From NCBI GenBank assembly GCA_004194705.1, contig SADC01001168.1, positions 434,001 to 498,000 of the forward strand: DNA of 64,000 nucleotides, in the 5' to 3' direction. This document shows positions 13,401 to 26,210 of the stretch, one piece after another (position 1 is the first letter of the stretch; every line of letters starts with the position of its first letter). The translations under genes were made by a program, and so were the position numbers. Origin of the DNA: Ditylenchus dipsaci. Taxonomy: Eukaryota; Nematoda; Chromadorea; Rhabditida; Anguinidae. Under the pieces are notes generated by a model, which was not told the DNA's origin, searched no databases, and saw only the letters and a program-made list of their open reading frames with translations.

Positions 13401-16400
13401 ATCTGCAAATGGCGAATCCAGACGCGCTTTTATGGGAGATCGTCTGCGATCCATAATATAAGTGGAAGAGCTTTGTGCAACTTGAAGTGTGTGCTCTCAG
13501 TCGTAGTCGTTTATCCTGGCTGCTTCTTTCTTTGTCTCGCGATCGGGCTCGTTCAATTAATTCGGCTTTTTTGGTCTCTAAATTCATGAAATAGACAATT
13601 ATTTTAAATTTTAACTAAACAAACCTTGATCTCCTTCATCTGAGCTATCATTAGACTCCTTTGCACTCACAGGTTTATCGTCAGAAGACTCTTTTTCATC
13701 TGGCTTATCTGTAACTTCTGATGACTCCAGGGCCCCTCCACCTCCAGTCGCTGCACCCAACTCTTCTTCTGAAGGCAATACAGCGCCATGCAAGGGGTCA
13801 TCTTTGTGACATCTGACACCGAAGAAATTATTATCTGTTGCGAAGGAAGCCAAACACATACCTTCTGCGCCGCTCACAAGTGCCAATTCCACAACTGACT
13901 GAACAACCACCCCATTCACCCCACTGGTCATAGTAAGGACACACAGCTAGCTGGCAAAAGCGGATTTCACGATCTCCGCCTGTACATCCAAACCCTCTGG
14001 GCTCACAGTCCCGATTTCTAAAGACACTTATAAGCATAAAATCAAAATTATGTTCCAACCTTTGTTGTTGGCCATGACCACAAGTAGCTGTGCATGGCGA
14101 CCAACTGGACCATTTAGTCCATCTTGGACATGCTTCTTGTTGGCATGGACTTTGGTCTTGCGCAGGTCCTGCACATTCAGTGCTAGGAAGTCCTTCGTAG
14201 CGACACTCTCTTAATTTAAAGTTGCAGTTTTTAATGGTTTGGTTAGCTTTAGAGAAATTATTTACACCTCTGCCGCAGTTTGCTTCCATCATTTCCACAA
14301 GTGGTGGAGCACTGAGACCAGCCCGACCACTCATTCCAACTAGGACAGTTGTGTGTGCTACATAGCAAGTGTTCGTCAGCAGGGCCTGGACAGTCCCTTT
14401 CGGACCCATTAATGCATTCCCTTTTGCGAATCTAGGAGATAATCTGATTATTCATGTTTTTCAAGAAAAATCGTGAAAATGTTGAAGAAAACTAAGCTTA
14501 CCCGTTCTCCGCCACCACAAGACTTGGAACATTCTGTCCACTGCTGCCATGCTCCCCATTCAGGACAAGGCTTGAGTTCACCGCAGCTCTTCTCTTCAGT
14601 GGAAAACCCTTCCGTACAGTCTTCGCCTCGAGGTTCACACTCTCTATGGCGTTGTTGTATTCCCTTGCCACAAGTAGCACTGCAAGCTTCCCAAGCAGAC
14701 CAGGCAGCCCATCGAGGACATTCCTCTTCCCCACATTTTGCAGTATCTTTTGCAGGCCCAACACAATCTTTACCGTTTCGACAATTTCTTTCACGGCTCT
14801 TTTCACCACCTCCACATGTGACTGAACAAACAGACCATTCTGTCCATGGGGACCATTGATTGCATTCATCAATCTCACAGGGCTCTTCTTTTGTAGATTC
14901 TCCTAGAAAAGCAATCCTAAGTGTAAGAGAAGGCATTTTATTCTAAATTATTTCAAAGCTCTTTTTCTGATTTTGTTCACCATCTAAAGATATTCACCGT
15001 TTTCTTGACCACCAGACTTAAAAAATAGGCTAGAGTTCGAGATTATTGAACAGAAACAGCATGCCGCATTTTCTTTAATGAGACCGCATGCTCTAATAAT
15101 GCCTCCCATTCTCGACTTTGAGGAACTATATCTCAGCCCAAAAAAAATTCGTGAACCTGAGTTTTTTTAACGCCCACAAGCTCTATGCATTCAACTTTTT
15201 CCATTTTGCTTGAGCGCATAACAATCTCATATTAACCTACAACTTTTCTGGAATTTGAGTGTTCGAAAAAAAGGCCCCATGGGGTATACATGGGGGAATT
15301 TTTTCGAGGAAATAGGATAGGATGAAAGAAAAACCTTTGCAGTCCTCTTGTTTAAGTCCATTGCAGTATCTAGTGCGCTTTCTTACTCCTTTCCACACGG
15401 AACTGAGCACTGCCCTGCTGTCGACCATTCGCTCCACACGGGCGGGGTCTTGGAGGTGCACATGGGTCGTTTGTGCCGGTCTTCCCGCGCAAGGGATTTT
15501 ACCGCTGGAGCTAAAAGTTGAAGCCACGCTTTGAAATTGATTAGAATATTTTGATGGTGAGGCTAATGTATCGCAATTCCCGTCTAAATAAGTACTTATT
15601 ATTACACTCTTAAATTGAAAGTTTGAGAGACTCACTTGGACATGGACCATTTGAATAGGAGGAAGAAGAGCCCGCAGCAAAAGAAGAACTTGCAAAACCT
15701 CCTCTGGACACAACTACGGGTTGTATGGCAACTGGCTCTGTACCCACAGATCCACCATTGGAATCGTCCATAAAAGCACTTGACGGTTTTTTTGACTTGT
15801 ATTGAGTAGATGTTGACGAAAAGGAGTACTCAGAGTGGGAGGTTTGCGGTCTGAAAACAGATTTATATTTATTGTAAAAAGGCAGTTAAAAAACTTCAAT
15901 TCTAACCAGCTAAAAATGGTCAGTACTTTATTGTAAATCCTAGATGCCGGCCAGAAAAAACTAAGGCACTAGTTATTTTTAAGGCTTAACCATCTCCAGA
16001 CTAGTTGATCATTTTTAGCAAAAAATCAAAAGTCATGAAAACTTTACCAATTTATTGCCGACAATTTTCTATTCATCTTTAACTAACGAGTAATTTGTCT
16101 GAAGTGAGAAGCTGCAAGATCTATTGTCAATAAAACTGTTCATAATCGCCCGATTTTCCAAAAAATCTCAACCTTTTAGAACCCTTACACCAGTATAAAA
16201 ATTCTACCTGTTTGGACTCATGATGTTTCTCTAGCCGATTCCAAACTTGTTTCTACAGATGACTTTTCGAAAATGGATTGTTAACAGGCATTTCATCTCG
16301 ATGAATCTTGTTTTTATGTTGTTGGAAAAGTGGATCTTCCACGATGAAATCCGTCGTGGAAGCCACTGACTTAATTTTCTTGCCATTTTCCTTGGATATT

Positions 16401-17535
16401 GAAGAAAATAGTTTAAGTGCTCTCCTTGTTGATGCACTTATTTGTTTGAGAATAGGAGACTCAGCACCATTACAGTTCTCCAATATTTCGTAGAGAGTAC
16501 TGTTTAGACTCTTTAGCTTTGCTTTTATTTCCTTGCCTAGACTTTCCGAATTTGAGCTGTAGAATTGGCAATAACTGTGATGCAGTTTCTAAATAATTTT
16601 TTCAGGTTACGATATAATACACTTACCAAAATATATATATTTACATGACCAAAATTTTTAATTTTTCGCTCTCTTTGTTATATCGCATTTGATTTTTTTT
16701 AAATTTCGTGCAAAAATTTAAGCACCCAAGTGCTATCTTTACACGTTTAGATTACCAAGCTAATTTTTACCAACAACTAATTTTTACTACGGTAGAAATA
16801 CAGTCGACCCCCGATATGGCGACACCTCAAAAAGTTCGCTCCCGCTGGGGTACGATAGCTTTTTTGTACCTCGATTTTTTAGTTCTGTTTTGAAAGCCTG
16901 GTCCAAATATAGCTAGGTTTACAATTTCGCCGATTGTTTGTTTGAAAACTAAGTAATTTGATATTAAAAAATAAAACCTGAATATAAAGACACCCTATTT
17001 TTAGATAGGGGTATCGTTGCATTCACGTGTTGTTATTTAGATGGCGAAACTACTTAGTTGTTAAAAAAGAAAAATCGATAGGAAAATCGTAATCTGAGCA
17101 ATATTTTGGACCAGACTTTCAAAACAGAAGTGGCAAAAAAAAGTTTCGGACCTTAGGCGGGAACGAACTTTTTGGGGTGTCGTTATTTCAAAGTTTGACT
17201 GTAAGATAATTCTCGAGGAGGTAAAATAAATAGACTTTTTCTCTGTATTCTTTATAAAATATACCTTTTCTTGACTGTCTTCAATAAACAAAACAGCTTT
17301 GCAGTATTCTGCATTCTCCACGCATCTTTCCACACACTCTACAGCATCTGATAGCTCGATTCTCTGGTAATAGAACAAAATGCTGTCAAGTATTGTGGAG
17401 CTCTTGTGCTCACACACTGTTCTCTCCGCCAATGTTACTGCAAACAAAAATTTTTTTTTGGTTATTTGTAACAATAAACTTACCGAGACATAGTTGTGCC
17501 AGTAATAGCAGACCCAATAATATGGCACTTGTCAT
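10411..17535 (-). CDS. Secreted PAN-domain protein with eleven TSP1 repeats (16 exons)
   Basis: Exons, 5' to 3': 17484-17535, 17265-17437, 16257-16588, 15636-15850, 15335-15583, 14502-14902, 14060-14431, 13625-14017, 13349-13577, 13223-13298, 12967-13178, 12337-12598, 12193-12285, 11933-12146, 10654-11105, 10411-10468. The start at 17535 gives a classic signal peptide (MTSAILLGLLLLAQLCLG). Exons 2-3 form a PAN/apple-like domain with spaced cysteines (VCEHKSS, CVERCVENAEYC, CQFYSS). A Ser-rich linker follows. Then come TSP1 repeats with WSxW and CSxxCGxG cores, such as WSEWSTAGQCSVPCGKG, WTEWSVCSVTCGGG, WSAWEACSATCGKG, WSSWSPCTATCGHG and WEAWATCQTRCGSG. The last exon ends in CYHSGC and a TAA at 10411-10413. 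The product is predicted to be extracellular and matrix- or adhesion-related. Junction phases agree almost throughout. Frames break by one base in short homopolymers (for example 15484-15486, 15444-15447, 15390-15392, 14261-14263, 12379-12381), so the true reading frame is probably intact. Exons 9 and 12 contain further less clear shifts. The exact orthologue is not known. Confidence 0.88.
11190..11905. repeat. Large inverted repeat in an intron of the TSP1 gene
   Basis: The arms CCCAGACTCCCGCGG (about 11197) and CCGCGGGAGTCTG (about 11882) are inverse. A second inverted pair (AAATCACCACTCATT / AATGAGTGGTAATTT) lies near 11640-11690. The structure is confined to the intron between exons 11933-12146 and 10654-11105. 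Confidence 0.55.
12147..12192 (-). other. Probable GC-AG intron
   Basis: This 46-base intron starts with GCAAGA after AAAG and ends TTTAAG. Removing it joins CRPK to QCN in phase and completes the final cysteine pattern of a TSP1 repeat. No GT donor nearby keeps the frame. See the second GC-AG intron at 54452-54500. Confidence 0.65.
12725..12879. mobile_element. hAT-like MITE in TSP1-gene intron, duplication ATGCCAAG
   Basis: A 155-bp palindromic element with ends TAGAGTGGGCGAGT and ACTCGCCCACCCTC. Its interior is made of GAGTACTCGAAA motifs. Exact 8-bp repeats ATGCCAAG lie at 12717-12724 and 12880-12887. Confidence 0.8.
16801..17200. mobile_element. pogo/Tigger-like MITE, TA-flanked
   Basis: The left end is TA-CAGTCGACCCCCGATATGG and the right end CAAAGTTTGACTG-TA. 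Arms share GTTCGCTCCCGC / GCGGGAACGAAC. TA target duplication and CAGT ends are typical of the Tc1/mariner-pogo group. It sits in an intron between exons 2 and 3 of the PAN-TSP1 gene. Confidence 0.65.
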
Positions 17536-20500
17536 CAAATATAATCAGAAGTAAAAACAGAAATTTCTGCAGCTACTCAAACAAGTTTAGTTGTCAATCT
17601 ACAACTAAATTTACTGAGCTAAATATGTTTAAAATCCATGGGCATGGATGAATCTCATGAAAAACATTAGCTTTAATAAAGATGATAATGGAAAAAACAC
17701 TAAGCATGAATCTATGTAACAAAAATGGTTAAAAGTAAATTTATCAATTGATATAATGCAGGTTTTAGTGATTTTTAAAGTTCTTGATGCTCAAAAATAA
17801 AAAAAATTAGTTAACAGCCCTGGTGCGCTCATCGCACTATACGTGTAGAGTAGAATGTGCTGAACACGATGGTACCAGTCTTCTCGGCTTCAATCATTGA
17901 CCAAGTTGGTGAAAAGGAATTAAAAAAGAAGAAAAATTATTTATAAAAATTATTTATGGAAAATTATTTATGAAATTATTTATAATTATTTATGTCAAAA
18001 CCCAGCCGGATGCCCACAGATTTTCAAGTGACGCGTCATGATTGTTATGCTACACCAACGTTTATTATATACAAAAGTGACCGCGAAGAATCCAGCCTTT
18101 GAATAATGATAAGCACAGCACCTTTCGTTTTGTTAAATCACTTGTTTGTAAGGGTTCGGAGTTTAAAAATGTTTTACCCCGATTTTCTACCCTGAGCCAT
18201 ATATTTGTGTAGAAATGGCATATAGCAAAATGCTGAATAAGAAAAAAGGGAAAAATATCTTACGGATATTACATAAATAATTTGTCATAAAAATGTGGAA
18301 AAATACGTAAAATAAATGTAAAAGTTAAATGTATAAGTATAAAAATTTTCTGTAACTTTTTTTCTGCGAGGAAAACTTTCAGTGCTGACAACGGATTAGG
18401 ATCAGTGTTGTCCATTTGGCTCGCGCGAGTGAAACGAAAGACCTAAAATCGCATGTACTAGCGAGCCAAATGGGTTCGAGCCATATGGCTCGCCTTTTTT
18501 ATATACGCGAGCCAATTGGCTCGCGTACTTGTTTATTTTAAGCGAGCCGAACGCGAGCCAAAACCATAGGAGCCATTTGTATCGCGAACAATTTGGCTCG
18601 CAAAAAAACGAATGGTTCGGCTCGCGCTTTTTATGTGAGTTTTGAACGTCAATTTATTGTTAAAGACAAATAAAAGGGCAAATAAAGTGTTACTAGCTTA
18701 ATATTTGTAAAAAATCAGTCAACAAATTGAAAAAAATAAACTAGATTTAGGATACGCATTTACTTATGAAACTGCCTTTAAAATTTCCACGTAACTGTCA
18801 AATTTTGAATTCCGCTCAAGACAATAAATATATTTTTAATTTGAGTATTTATTGTCTTAAGCGGGATTCGAAATTTGATAAAGCAAAGCAAACGAAAATT
18901 ATTAACTGTGTGCCTATAAAACTAGGTTTCTAAAACAAAAATCGATATTCAAGGTTGCCTAATTGTAGACGAAGAGAAGCCTGTTTTCAACACGTTTGCG
19001 ACAAATAGTTGGATGAGCAGCTTTTCTCTTTTGTAAAGTTTCCCTCAGGCTTGCTTCTTTAACTTCCTTGCGCACTTAATAAAAGATGCGCACAAAGGTG
19101 AGTGCAGCCACTGAAAACCCTGAAGCATCCAACTCATTTTGATATAAGAGTGTGTAATGTGTTTGTTTCACAAGAAAAATTACTTTTCAATTGATTTTTC
19201 CACAGAATTTAGAGGTTATCTTACATATTTTATTGAGTTGAATCCCAACCCATATATTTTGAGTAAAGTTTCAGAGTAAAGGTTATTTTCGATTGACAAC
19301 TTCAACAATTTTAAGTTGTTTAAATATGGACCGACAGTGGTGTAGACTAAATCGAGATTGGTACCGAATCGAGTGTACAGTAAATTGAGACTTGACTGTA
19401 CAGTTGAGCCTGGCTATAGTGCGCAACCTTGGGACTGGTCTTAGGACGCACTATAGCGGGATTGCACTATAGCCAAATTCAACTTATTCAATTTTTTTAA
19501 ATTTTCAAGCATAACTATGAAAAAAGTAAAAAGAACTTTTTTGGAAGCTTCAGAACATGCACTTTATTTAAAATTTTAAAAAGAATTAACTTATTTTTGT
19601 AAAAGTCAAATATTTGAAATTGTGAAGAAAGACCTTAGGCTATTTGTTTAACCTCAACAAGCGGAATAACAAGTTTTTTCTTTTGTGAAAAATTTCCTTC
19701 TTTAAGTGATTTTGTGTGACTTCCTTTGTACAGTCTATTGAGGACTGTACATGCATGCACATTTTGTAAAGAAACTGACAGATTATTATTGCTCAAGAAA
19801 GAAATGCAGTAACGAAGCAAGAAAAAGTTATGTTCATGTTATAGTCATAATGTATTTAGGACTGCTAAAAAATAAATATGCTGACTTAACTCCGCCAACA
19901 GTTCCAGAGTACCGTCTCACTTGGCCTGAATTGCAATTGTGGTGTATTCATGAAAGTCGGTATACATGAAAATCCATTGCCGGGTGGTGCTGAGACAAAA
20001 AGTCTGGACTCTGATCAGGCCTGTGCACGAGCTCACTTTTTCACGTTTTACTATGTTGGGGGTGTCGCTATAACGGAGTGTCACTGCATCGAGGTTGGAC
20101 TGTACTAATTTACCCCGTCAAATGTTAATTTTTTCTTTCAGTTACTTTTTATCCTTTTTTATTTTTTTTTAATTTTTGTACTAAAATGTGACCTTAGATC
20201 TTAGCTTTCTAACAGGCTAACAATTATCTCAATGAAATTGTTAAAAAGTTGCAGAAAAAGTCTTTGTGTAAACCAAAATTTTCGAAATTTTTCTTGAAAT
20301 AAAATTCTTATCATATTCACAAAGACCTTTTCTGCAACTTTGTAAAGTTTCATAAAGTCAGTTGATTGCTCGTAAGAAAGCTAAGATTCAGTGCTATATT
20401 TTGGTATGAAATTTAAAAAAATGGAAAACATTAAAAAAAAGACGTCATCCCAGTACTGCCTGGGGATTTTTGAGCCGTCCGAAGGAAAAGTATTGAGTAT

Positions 20501-20827
20501 TTTTTGCCATATTTTAACAGGTGATTTTTTCTGAGACACTATTTGAGGAAATTTTTCGCCAGTCACCCGCAAGCAAAACATGCTAATAGCTTTAAAAATA
20601 AAAGTTTGCATATTGTGGTGCTGCAATTTTTATGCATACATTAGTTTTAGACAAACACGTTTATTGGTGTACTAAATATATAGGAAATTCAAGTTGAAAT
20701 TCAAGAGACATCACTAACGCAGGACGAAATGATAACTGGTTTGTCTAATAAGTTGTCTGCCAAACAAATTTCATCTTGGTCAAAGTATTGTGCATACTGA
20801 ATTAAATTTAATTTTTTAGCAGAGCTA
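17536..20827. other. Intergenic, repeats only
   Basis: No convincing exon was found. A palindromic element built of GGCTCGC/GCGAGCC motifs lies at about 18413-18625. A TA-flanked element at about 19401-20102 has CAGTTGAGCCTGGC and GAGGTTGGACTG ends and encloses a 72-codon frame without recognisable domains. An inverted repeat with TTAGCTTTCT / AGAAAGCTAA arms spans about 20200-20390. The 3' end of the channel gene may extend down to about 20701 if a frame break is assumed. Confidence 0.6.
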
Positions 20828-23800
20828 TTACATGACTGTAAAACATACTGAATCTTCAATCCACTTGAAGATGTGCACATTGCAGGGCACAAATGGCTGT
20901 TTAAGTAGTTGTTCTTGTACTTCCAAAAAGCGTTTCAAGTCTTCCAGAGTTATCCTTTCTTTATCTGGTCTATAACTATAGTTAATAACAAATAAATAAC
21001 AAAAAACACGCTTCATTTAATTTTTAAAGGACCGTGGAACTTGATATGCACAGCAATTTCCGAAATTTGAATTCACGCGGGACCACCGTACGTCCAACCA
21101 TTGTACGACGTACCTCCAAATATATAGTTTCTGGCACTAAAATCAATGATTTGCGCCTCTGAATTTTATTTTGACGTTTTTTAAAGCCTTGCTTCAATCT
21201 TTCATAACTTTTTTACATCAGCATGTAGCTCTGGATAATGGATTATTAACAAGCTATCATTTTCGGTTGAATGAATTTAGAAATGTAGAAATTTTGGGGA
21301 TTGAATGAAGTAACCTGTCTTTTCTATCACTTTTTCAAATTCCTAAAATTATACATTTCTAAATTTATTCAGCGGGGTTTGATAGCTTGTTAGAAAGCCA
21401 AGATTCAGGGCTACATGCTTGAGCAAAAATATTTTGAAAGAATTTAAGCAAAACTTTAAGAAAAACGTCAAAATAAAATCTAGTGTCAGAAATTATAAAT
21501 TTGGAGGCGGAAACTGATTTCGGCCCTTCAAAATAGAGTCAAAATTTTCAACATAAATAGTTCAGATTATTTTCAGCACAATAGTACGACAAATATTAGC
21601 CAACTCCCACCTAGTTTTCTTAAGAGCAGTCATAATCTTCATAATCTTGATTGCCTCACGAATATCATCACTAACATTAGCAAAACCTCTACCAGCTCCT
21701 CTAATTTTGCGACCAAAGTAATGAAGTTTGGTAAAAGTCTTTTTTAAAGTAGCACTGCACAAATCCAAGCTAGCTGTTATCACTGCCATTCCAATGATCA
21801 CATAAACACAGTTAACTTAATATTATTTATTGCATCTAGTTTTTCTTTGAATGATAGAAATCCAACCGCCAAGTAGACTTTGCTTCTAACACAAATATTG
21901 CCCAAACTGATTGTGGTGATTGTGTTGTAGGAAAAAAACAAGCCATGGATAAAAGACCTGAAAACGTTTTTCTTATAGAAGATTAGATAAATTAAATATT
22001 TTTTAAACATAGCAAATGCTGACCAAGTCGAATTTGAAAAAATATTGGGGTCAGTCTATATAACAATCTTACAGGGATTGCCCAAAAGTGGTTTTAACAA
22101 CTTTTTGTGTGTTTTAGCTGGTGAAACGTGCAAAACCCATGTTTTTAGGGCCTGAGCGATCATTTTCGGAAAACAATGTTAGACTAAAAAAATCGACTTT
22201 TTGCCTTGGGGGACAAGGTAAACCACTTGGAGGGGGTATTTAGATACCTTACTATTTATTTCTTACACTGGTTTTCTGACTGGACTATGCTAACAAATGT
22301 GTTTATGCATTTATTGTCAAGAGTGGCCCCGGCCAAAAACCTTAAAATTTACTTACCAAATAGCACCTTTTTCCCATGCATTGAATAGCAAACTGCCGAT
22401 AGCACAATAACCTATCACCAGTACAAAATAGCTGAGCATAGGCAGTTGGACGCGCTGTTCCTTATTTTCGAAACTCACACGGCGAGGTTTTTTTTCCTCG
22501 AGTTTTCTGAATAAGTTTGAGTTGTTTGGACTAAAACCTTATTAAGCTGACCTATGTTCCAATTCCTCCTGGTCAATGTCTACTAAATAATCTTTAATGA
22601 TGGTTAGAAGAGATCTACACCATTTGATAAATGACAGCAATTTGCTATATAAACGAATGACTAGATCTGATAGAAATTTTCCAATATCAGCGCCTGTAAA
22701 GAACATAAGTGGGATTCCTAACAGGCCATATAAAACTGTGAATATTCGCCCAGCATCTGTTGCAGGGGTCAAATGGTCATAACCTGCAAGAAAGTTTCCA
22801 CAAAATTAGTTTGAAAAATTATTTGTTCTAAGGTTTTCGAAAATTCTTTGAAAGTAAAAATAACCTGTTGAGGAGATTACAGTCAAGGCATAAAGAGAAG
22901 CAGCCGCGAATGTCCACTTGGTTGTCAACTCTTGCTCACTCTCTGACCACATTTGAGCTTGTCTAGCCAATCGCTCATCATATTCACTTAAAATCGTACT
23001 TTACGTTCATAAAAAGCAAAAATCTTTCGTATATTTCAAAGCTGTTAACCCTTCTGGCTCATCTCCAGCCAATTTTAATTAGGTTTGAGAATACAGTCAA
23101 CCCTCGATTGAACGGCCCTCGATTTAACGGCACCCTCGATTTAATGGCACCCAAAAATAGACCGATTTGGTCAGCATTGACTAAGATTTAGTCAAAGTGA
23201 ACCCTCGATTTAACGGCACCCCTGACCCGGTCCCTAGGGTGCCGTTAAATCGAGGGTCGACTGTATGTAGATTACAAAAGGTAAAATTTGTCTAAAAAAT
23301 ATATTTCCCAGAGGATATTCAGGCCTAATAAGTATAACATGGATGGTGGAAAGCTTATTGTAAAACGAAATTGACGGAAATAGTGGCCAGAGATAAAAAA
23401 CCCCGGAACACCTGATTGCTTCAACTTTATCCATTGGGGAGAGGGGGTGAATATTACTCTAGCGCTGATTCGTCCTTACTTCAGGACCCCAAATAAAATA
23501 TTTATAAAATTATTATATAATATTAAATTTATAAAATAAAATCTTTTTTATCAGCAAAAGAGCAATACAGTCGACTCTCTTATTAGTGTACAGCCACGGA
23601 CCAGCCTCAGGTGTACATCAATGAGAAGTGTACACTAATGGGGGTGTACACTAATGAGAATTTTAATTCACCTTAATTTTGCGAGCTTTACACTAATGAG
23701 AGTTTTAGTCAAAATTATTTACCCTATCTACTCTAACAAAAGCCCATTCTCTAATAAAAGCCCACCATAACTTCAAGTGCTCTGAAATTTCTGTTTTCAT

Positions 23801-26210
23801 TTACTGTTTGAGCTGTGTAAAAAGTGCCTGACAGGAATTTCAAAAATCTAACAAGCTTCTTTTCACAGAGCTCAAACATTAAATAAATAAAAAACAGAAG
23901 TTTCAGACCACTTGAAGTTTGAAAAAAATCGCATTATTCTAATAAGCGCCCATGGGCTCCTATTAGAGGAAATCCGGCAGCAAAGATAGAAACATAGGTG
24001 ACCGGTTGACAACAAACTGCTAAGAGTATTCTTCATTCAATTAAACCTATCTTTAACAAAGAATTACTGACCAAAAACAAAAAACAACAAAAAAAAACGC
24101 CCAAGAGATTCAGGCCCTTCAATTCACCCCTTCAATGTGCCTCGAAAAGCCACACACCGGCCAGCCCTGATTGAGAGACCAACATGTCCAAATGAGATAA
24201 AACTAAGAAAAAGCAGCTATTTTTCGTAATGCGACAACCGAATTTTCGTAAAAGGCCCGAAAGTTGGTGGTGTACACTAAAGAGAGTGTCTTTTATTTAG
24301 TCGGGACGGGCTTCAAGTGTACACTAATGAGAAGTGTGCATTAATGAGAGTGTACACTAATGAGAGGGTACTTTATAAAGGGTTTCAGTCAAAACCAACC
24401 AAAGTAGTCCCAGGTGTACAGTAATGGGAGAGTGTAAACTAATGAGAGACTTGATTGTAAGGACTGGATAAAACAGCAAGCTTTTGCTAAAATGCAACAA
24501 AACATCCTTATTTTCAAAATTTTGAGTTCGGAGCCCTAGGTTGAGGGGCTACAGGGTTTAACAGCTCTGCTTAAAATGGTTTCACTGCTTAAAGTCAAAC
24601 TTTTCATTTTTATTTTGTCTCAGAATAAGCTCCCCCGACTTCGCCGAAACAACGGAACAGAATTCGTTTAGAATAAAACGGAAATCATATCAAATTATAG
24701 GCTCGAATATGACTGCCTTCACTTCTGTTCCTCTTTAACTGAAAACAGACCCTGTTCGATAAATATCATAAACGGGGCATAATTTTATCTGCCGAGTTTC
24801 TTTTTACCATAACTATTTTACTTCTATGTATGTCCAAAAAGGTTTTTCGTAAAAGAAGTTGTTGTGCACTTAAATAACTAACTGTGTGTGGGACAGCATG
24901 GATAGCAGTGGCCTCATACGTTGCTCAATCTATATACAAAATTATGAATTGTCATTATAGAAAACTAACAAAGGAACACATGTCGGTGTTGTCGCGAAAA
25001 ATCGAGCCCAGGGAAATTTGGATCTCTAAGTCGAATAATATTTTTCCATGCTCTATCGATGTTGAATAACAGTTTTCCCGGATCGCGACGACACCAACAT
25101 GTGTTTCCTTGAAAGCTCAAGATTTAGTTTATTTAATTTTTAAACTCAAAATTTAGCAAATTTCTACAAAACTAATTACACATTGGTAAGCAAAATACGC
25201 TTCTTTAAATTTTCTAAATATGCCTTCTTTATTTCTCGCTCAGAAAAATTCAGCTTTTTTTCTGCTGTGTTAAATTTACCATGGTTAAGCTGATGGCCGG
25301 CATATCCTCACTGCTTATTCTGCAAATTTCCGCCGTCTCATGCACGATTGATTTATACACTTCCAATATTCTGTGAAGCTTTTCTTTCCTGCTCTGCAGT
25401 TCATTTTCGGCCTCCAAGAATGTAAAGACGAGGGCTCCAAAAGTTATATAAGACAATAACAATATGTTCAGTCCTACATGAGGCACTAATATTCTGGCTA
25501 TCTACGGTAAAAAGTCAATAATATATTTTGCTTTTTTTTGCAAACTTACCTCTAGAACTTTCCGGATAAAGGTTTTATCGACTGGAGGACTGACATGCGT
25601 TACTGCCATCCTATCTGCATCAGGTCTAGTACCTTGAACTTCATCGCATTCGGCACGCTTGTCATGTTCTGGAGTTAAAAAGAAAATTTGAAGCTACTCA
25701 TTAATACCCTCCCCTTAAAAGCTACTCGGGAATACAATCCCCCTCCCCCTAATAATTTTTCAGACACCGCTAAAAACATCTTTTTTTTTTTTGAAAACTG
25801 AAATTAGTACGGGTTGTTCCTGAGCCTAATGCCTCGGGCCCCAAGCCTATGCCTAAGGGCTAAGCCTGAATGCTAAGCCTAATTGCTAAGCCTGAAAATT
25901 ATTGGGTGGGGAGGGGGGGGTGGTCGGTATAGTATTCCCAATGAGCTGTTTTCAAGGGGGGGGGTAGAACCGAGTAGCGCCGTCAATTAGATAAAATGAA
26001 ATTGTTGTATGCTTCAAATTGCTAACCAGGAAAAAATTCATAATTACACGAAAAATAGTTACAGTAATTTCACTCACCAGCGGCTTGTTCATAAGTTGCT
26101 TGGCCTTTTTCCTTAGTTTTCAAAGTGAATTTCGGCGCTTGTTGGGAAAGGTAGGACTCTTTTTTAAAAGATGTTAAAGTTTTAGCAAGCTTAATAATAC
26201 TTTGAGGCAT
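20828..26210 (-). CDS. Two-pore-domain potassium channel of TWK type (9 exons)
   Basis: Exons: 26078-26210, 25550-25668, 25180-25501, 22865-22986, 22552-22783, 22357-22530, 21867-21957, 21611-21815, 20828-20975. Start ATG at 26210. The order is a cytosolic N-terminus, M1 (VGLNILLLSYITFGALVFTF, then LEAENE), an extracellular coil, P1 (KWTFAAASLYALTVISSTGYD), M2 (FTVLYGLLGIPLMFF), a basic linker, M3 (SYFVLVIGYCAIGSLLF), P2 (SYNTITTISLGN), M4 (VIIGMAVITASLDLC), then KLHYFGRKIRGAGRGF and ERITLEDLKRFLEVQEQ, ending in NVHIFKWIEDS. Family members carry background K+ currents. The two filters read GYD and SLG instead of GYG and G(F/L)G (see findings). Two one-base gaps are inferred, at the T-run 25255-25261 and at the exon end near 21867. 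A 2.2-kb intron (22987-25179) is full of MITEs. The last few residues are uncertain: another open frame continues to about 20701. Confidence 0.9.
23095..23263. mobile_element. pogo/Tigger-like MITE, TA-flanked
   Basis: The ends CAGTCAACCCTCGATTGAAC and GTTAAATCGAGGGTCGACTG are inverse and sit between TA dinucleotides. It lies in the large intron of the K+ channel gene. Confidence 0.7.
23578..24457. mobile_element. TA-flanked element with TGTACACTAATGAGAG repeats
   Basis: It starts TA-CAGTCGACTCTCTTATTAG and ends CTAATGAGAGACTTGATTG-TA. The motif GTGTACACTAATGAGAG recurs on both flanks. A second inverted element (about 23745-23975, CTAATAAAAGCCC / GGGCTCCTATTAG) is nested inside. Confidence 0.6.

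Noticed and set aside
14473..14859. 128-codon plus-strand frame
   Set aside because: It is antisense to the TSP1 exon, whose WSxW and CSxxCG motifs are clearly coding.
19751..19969. Possible transposase remnant
   Set aside because: The 72-codon frame between TA-flanked ends has no catalytic or DNA-binding motif that I can recognise.
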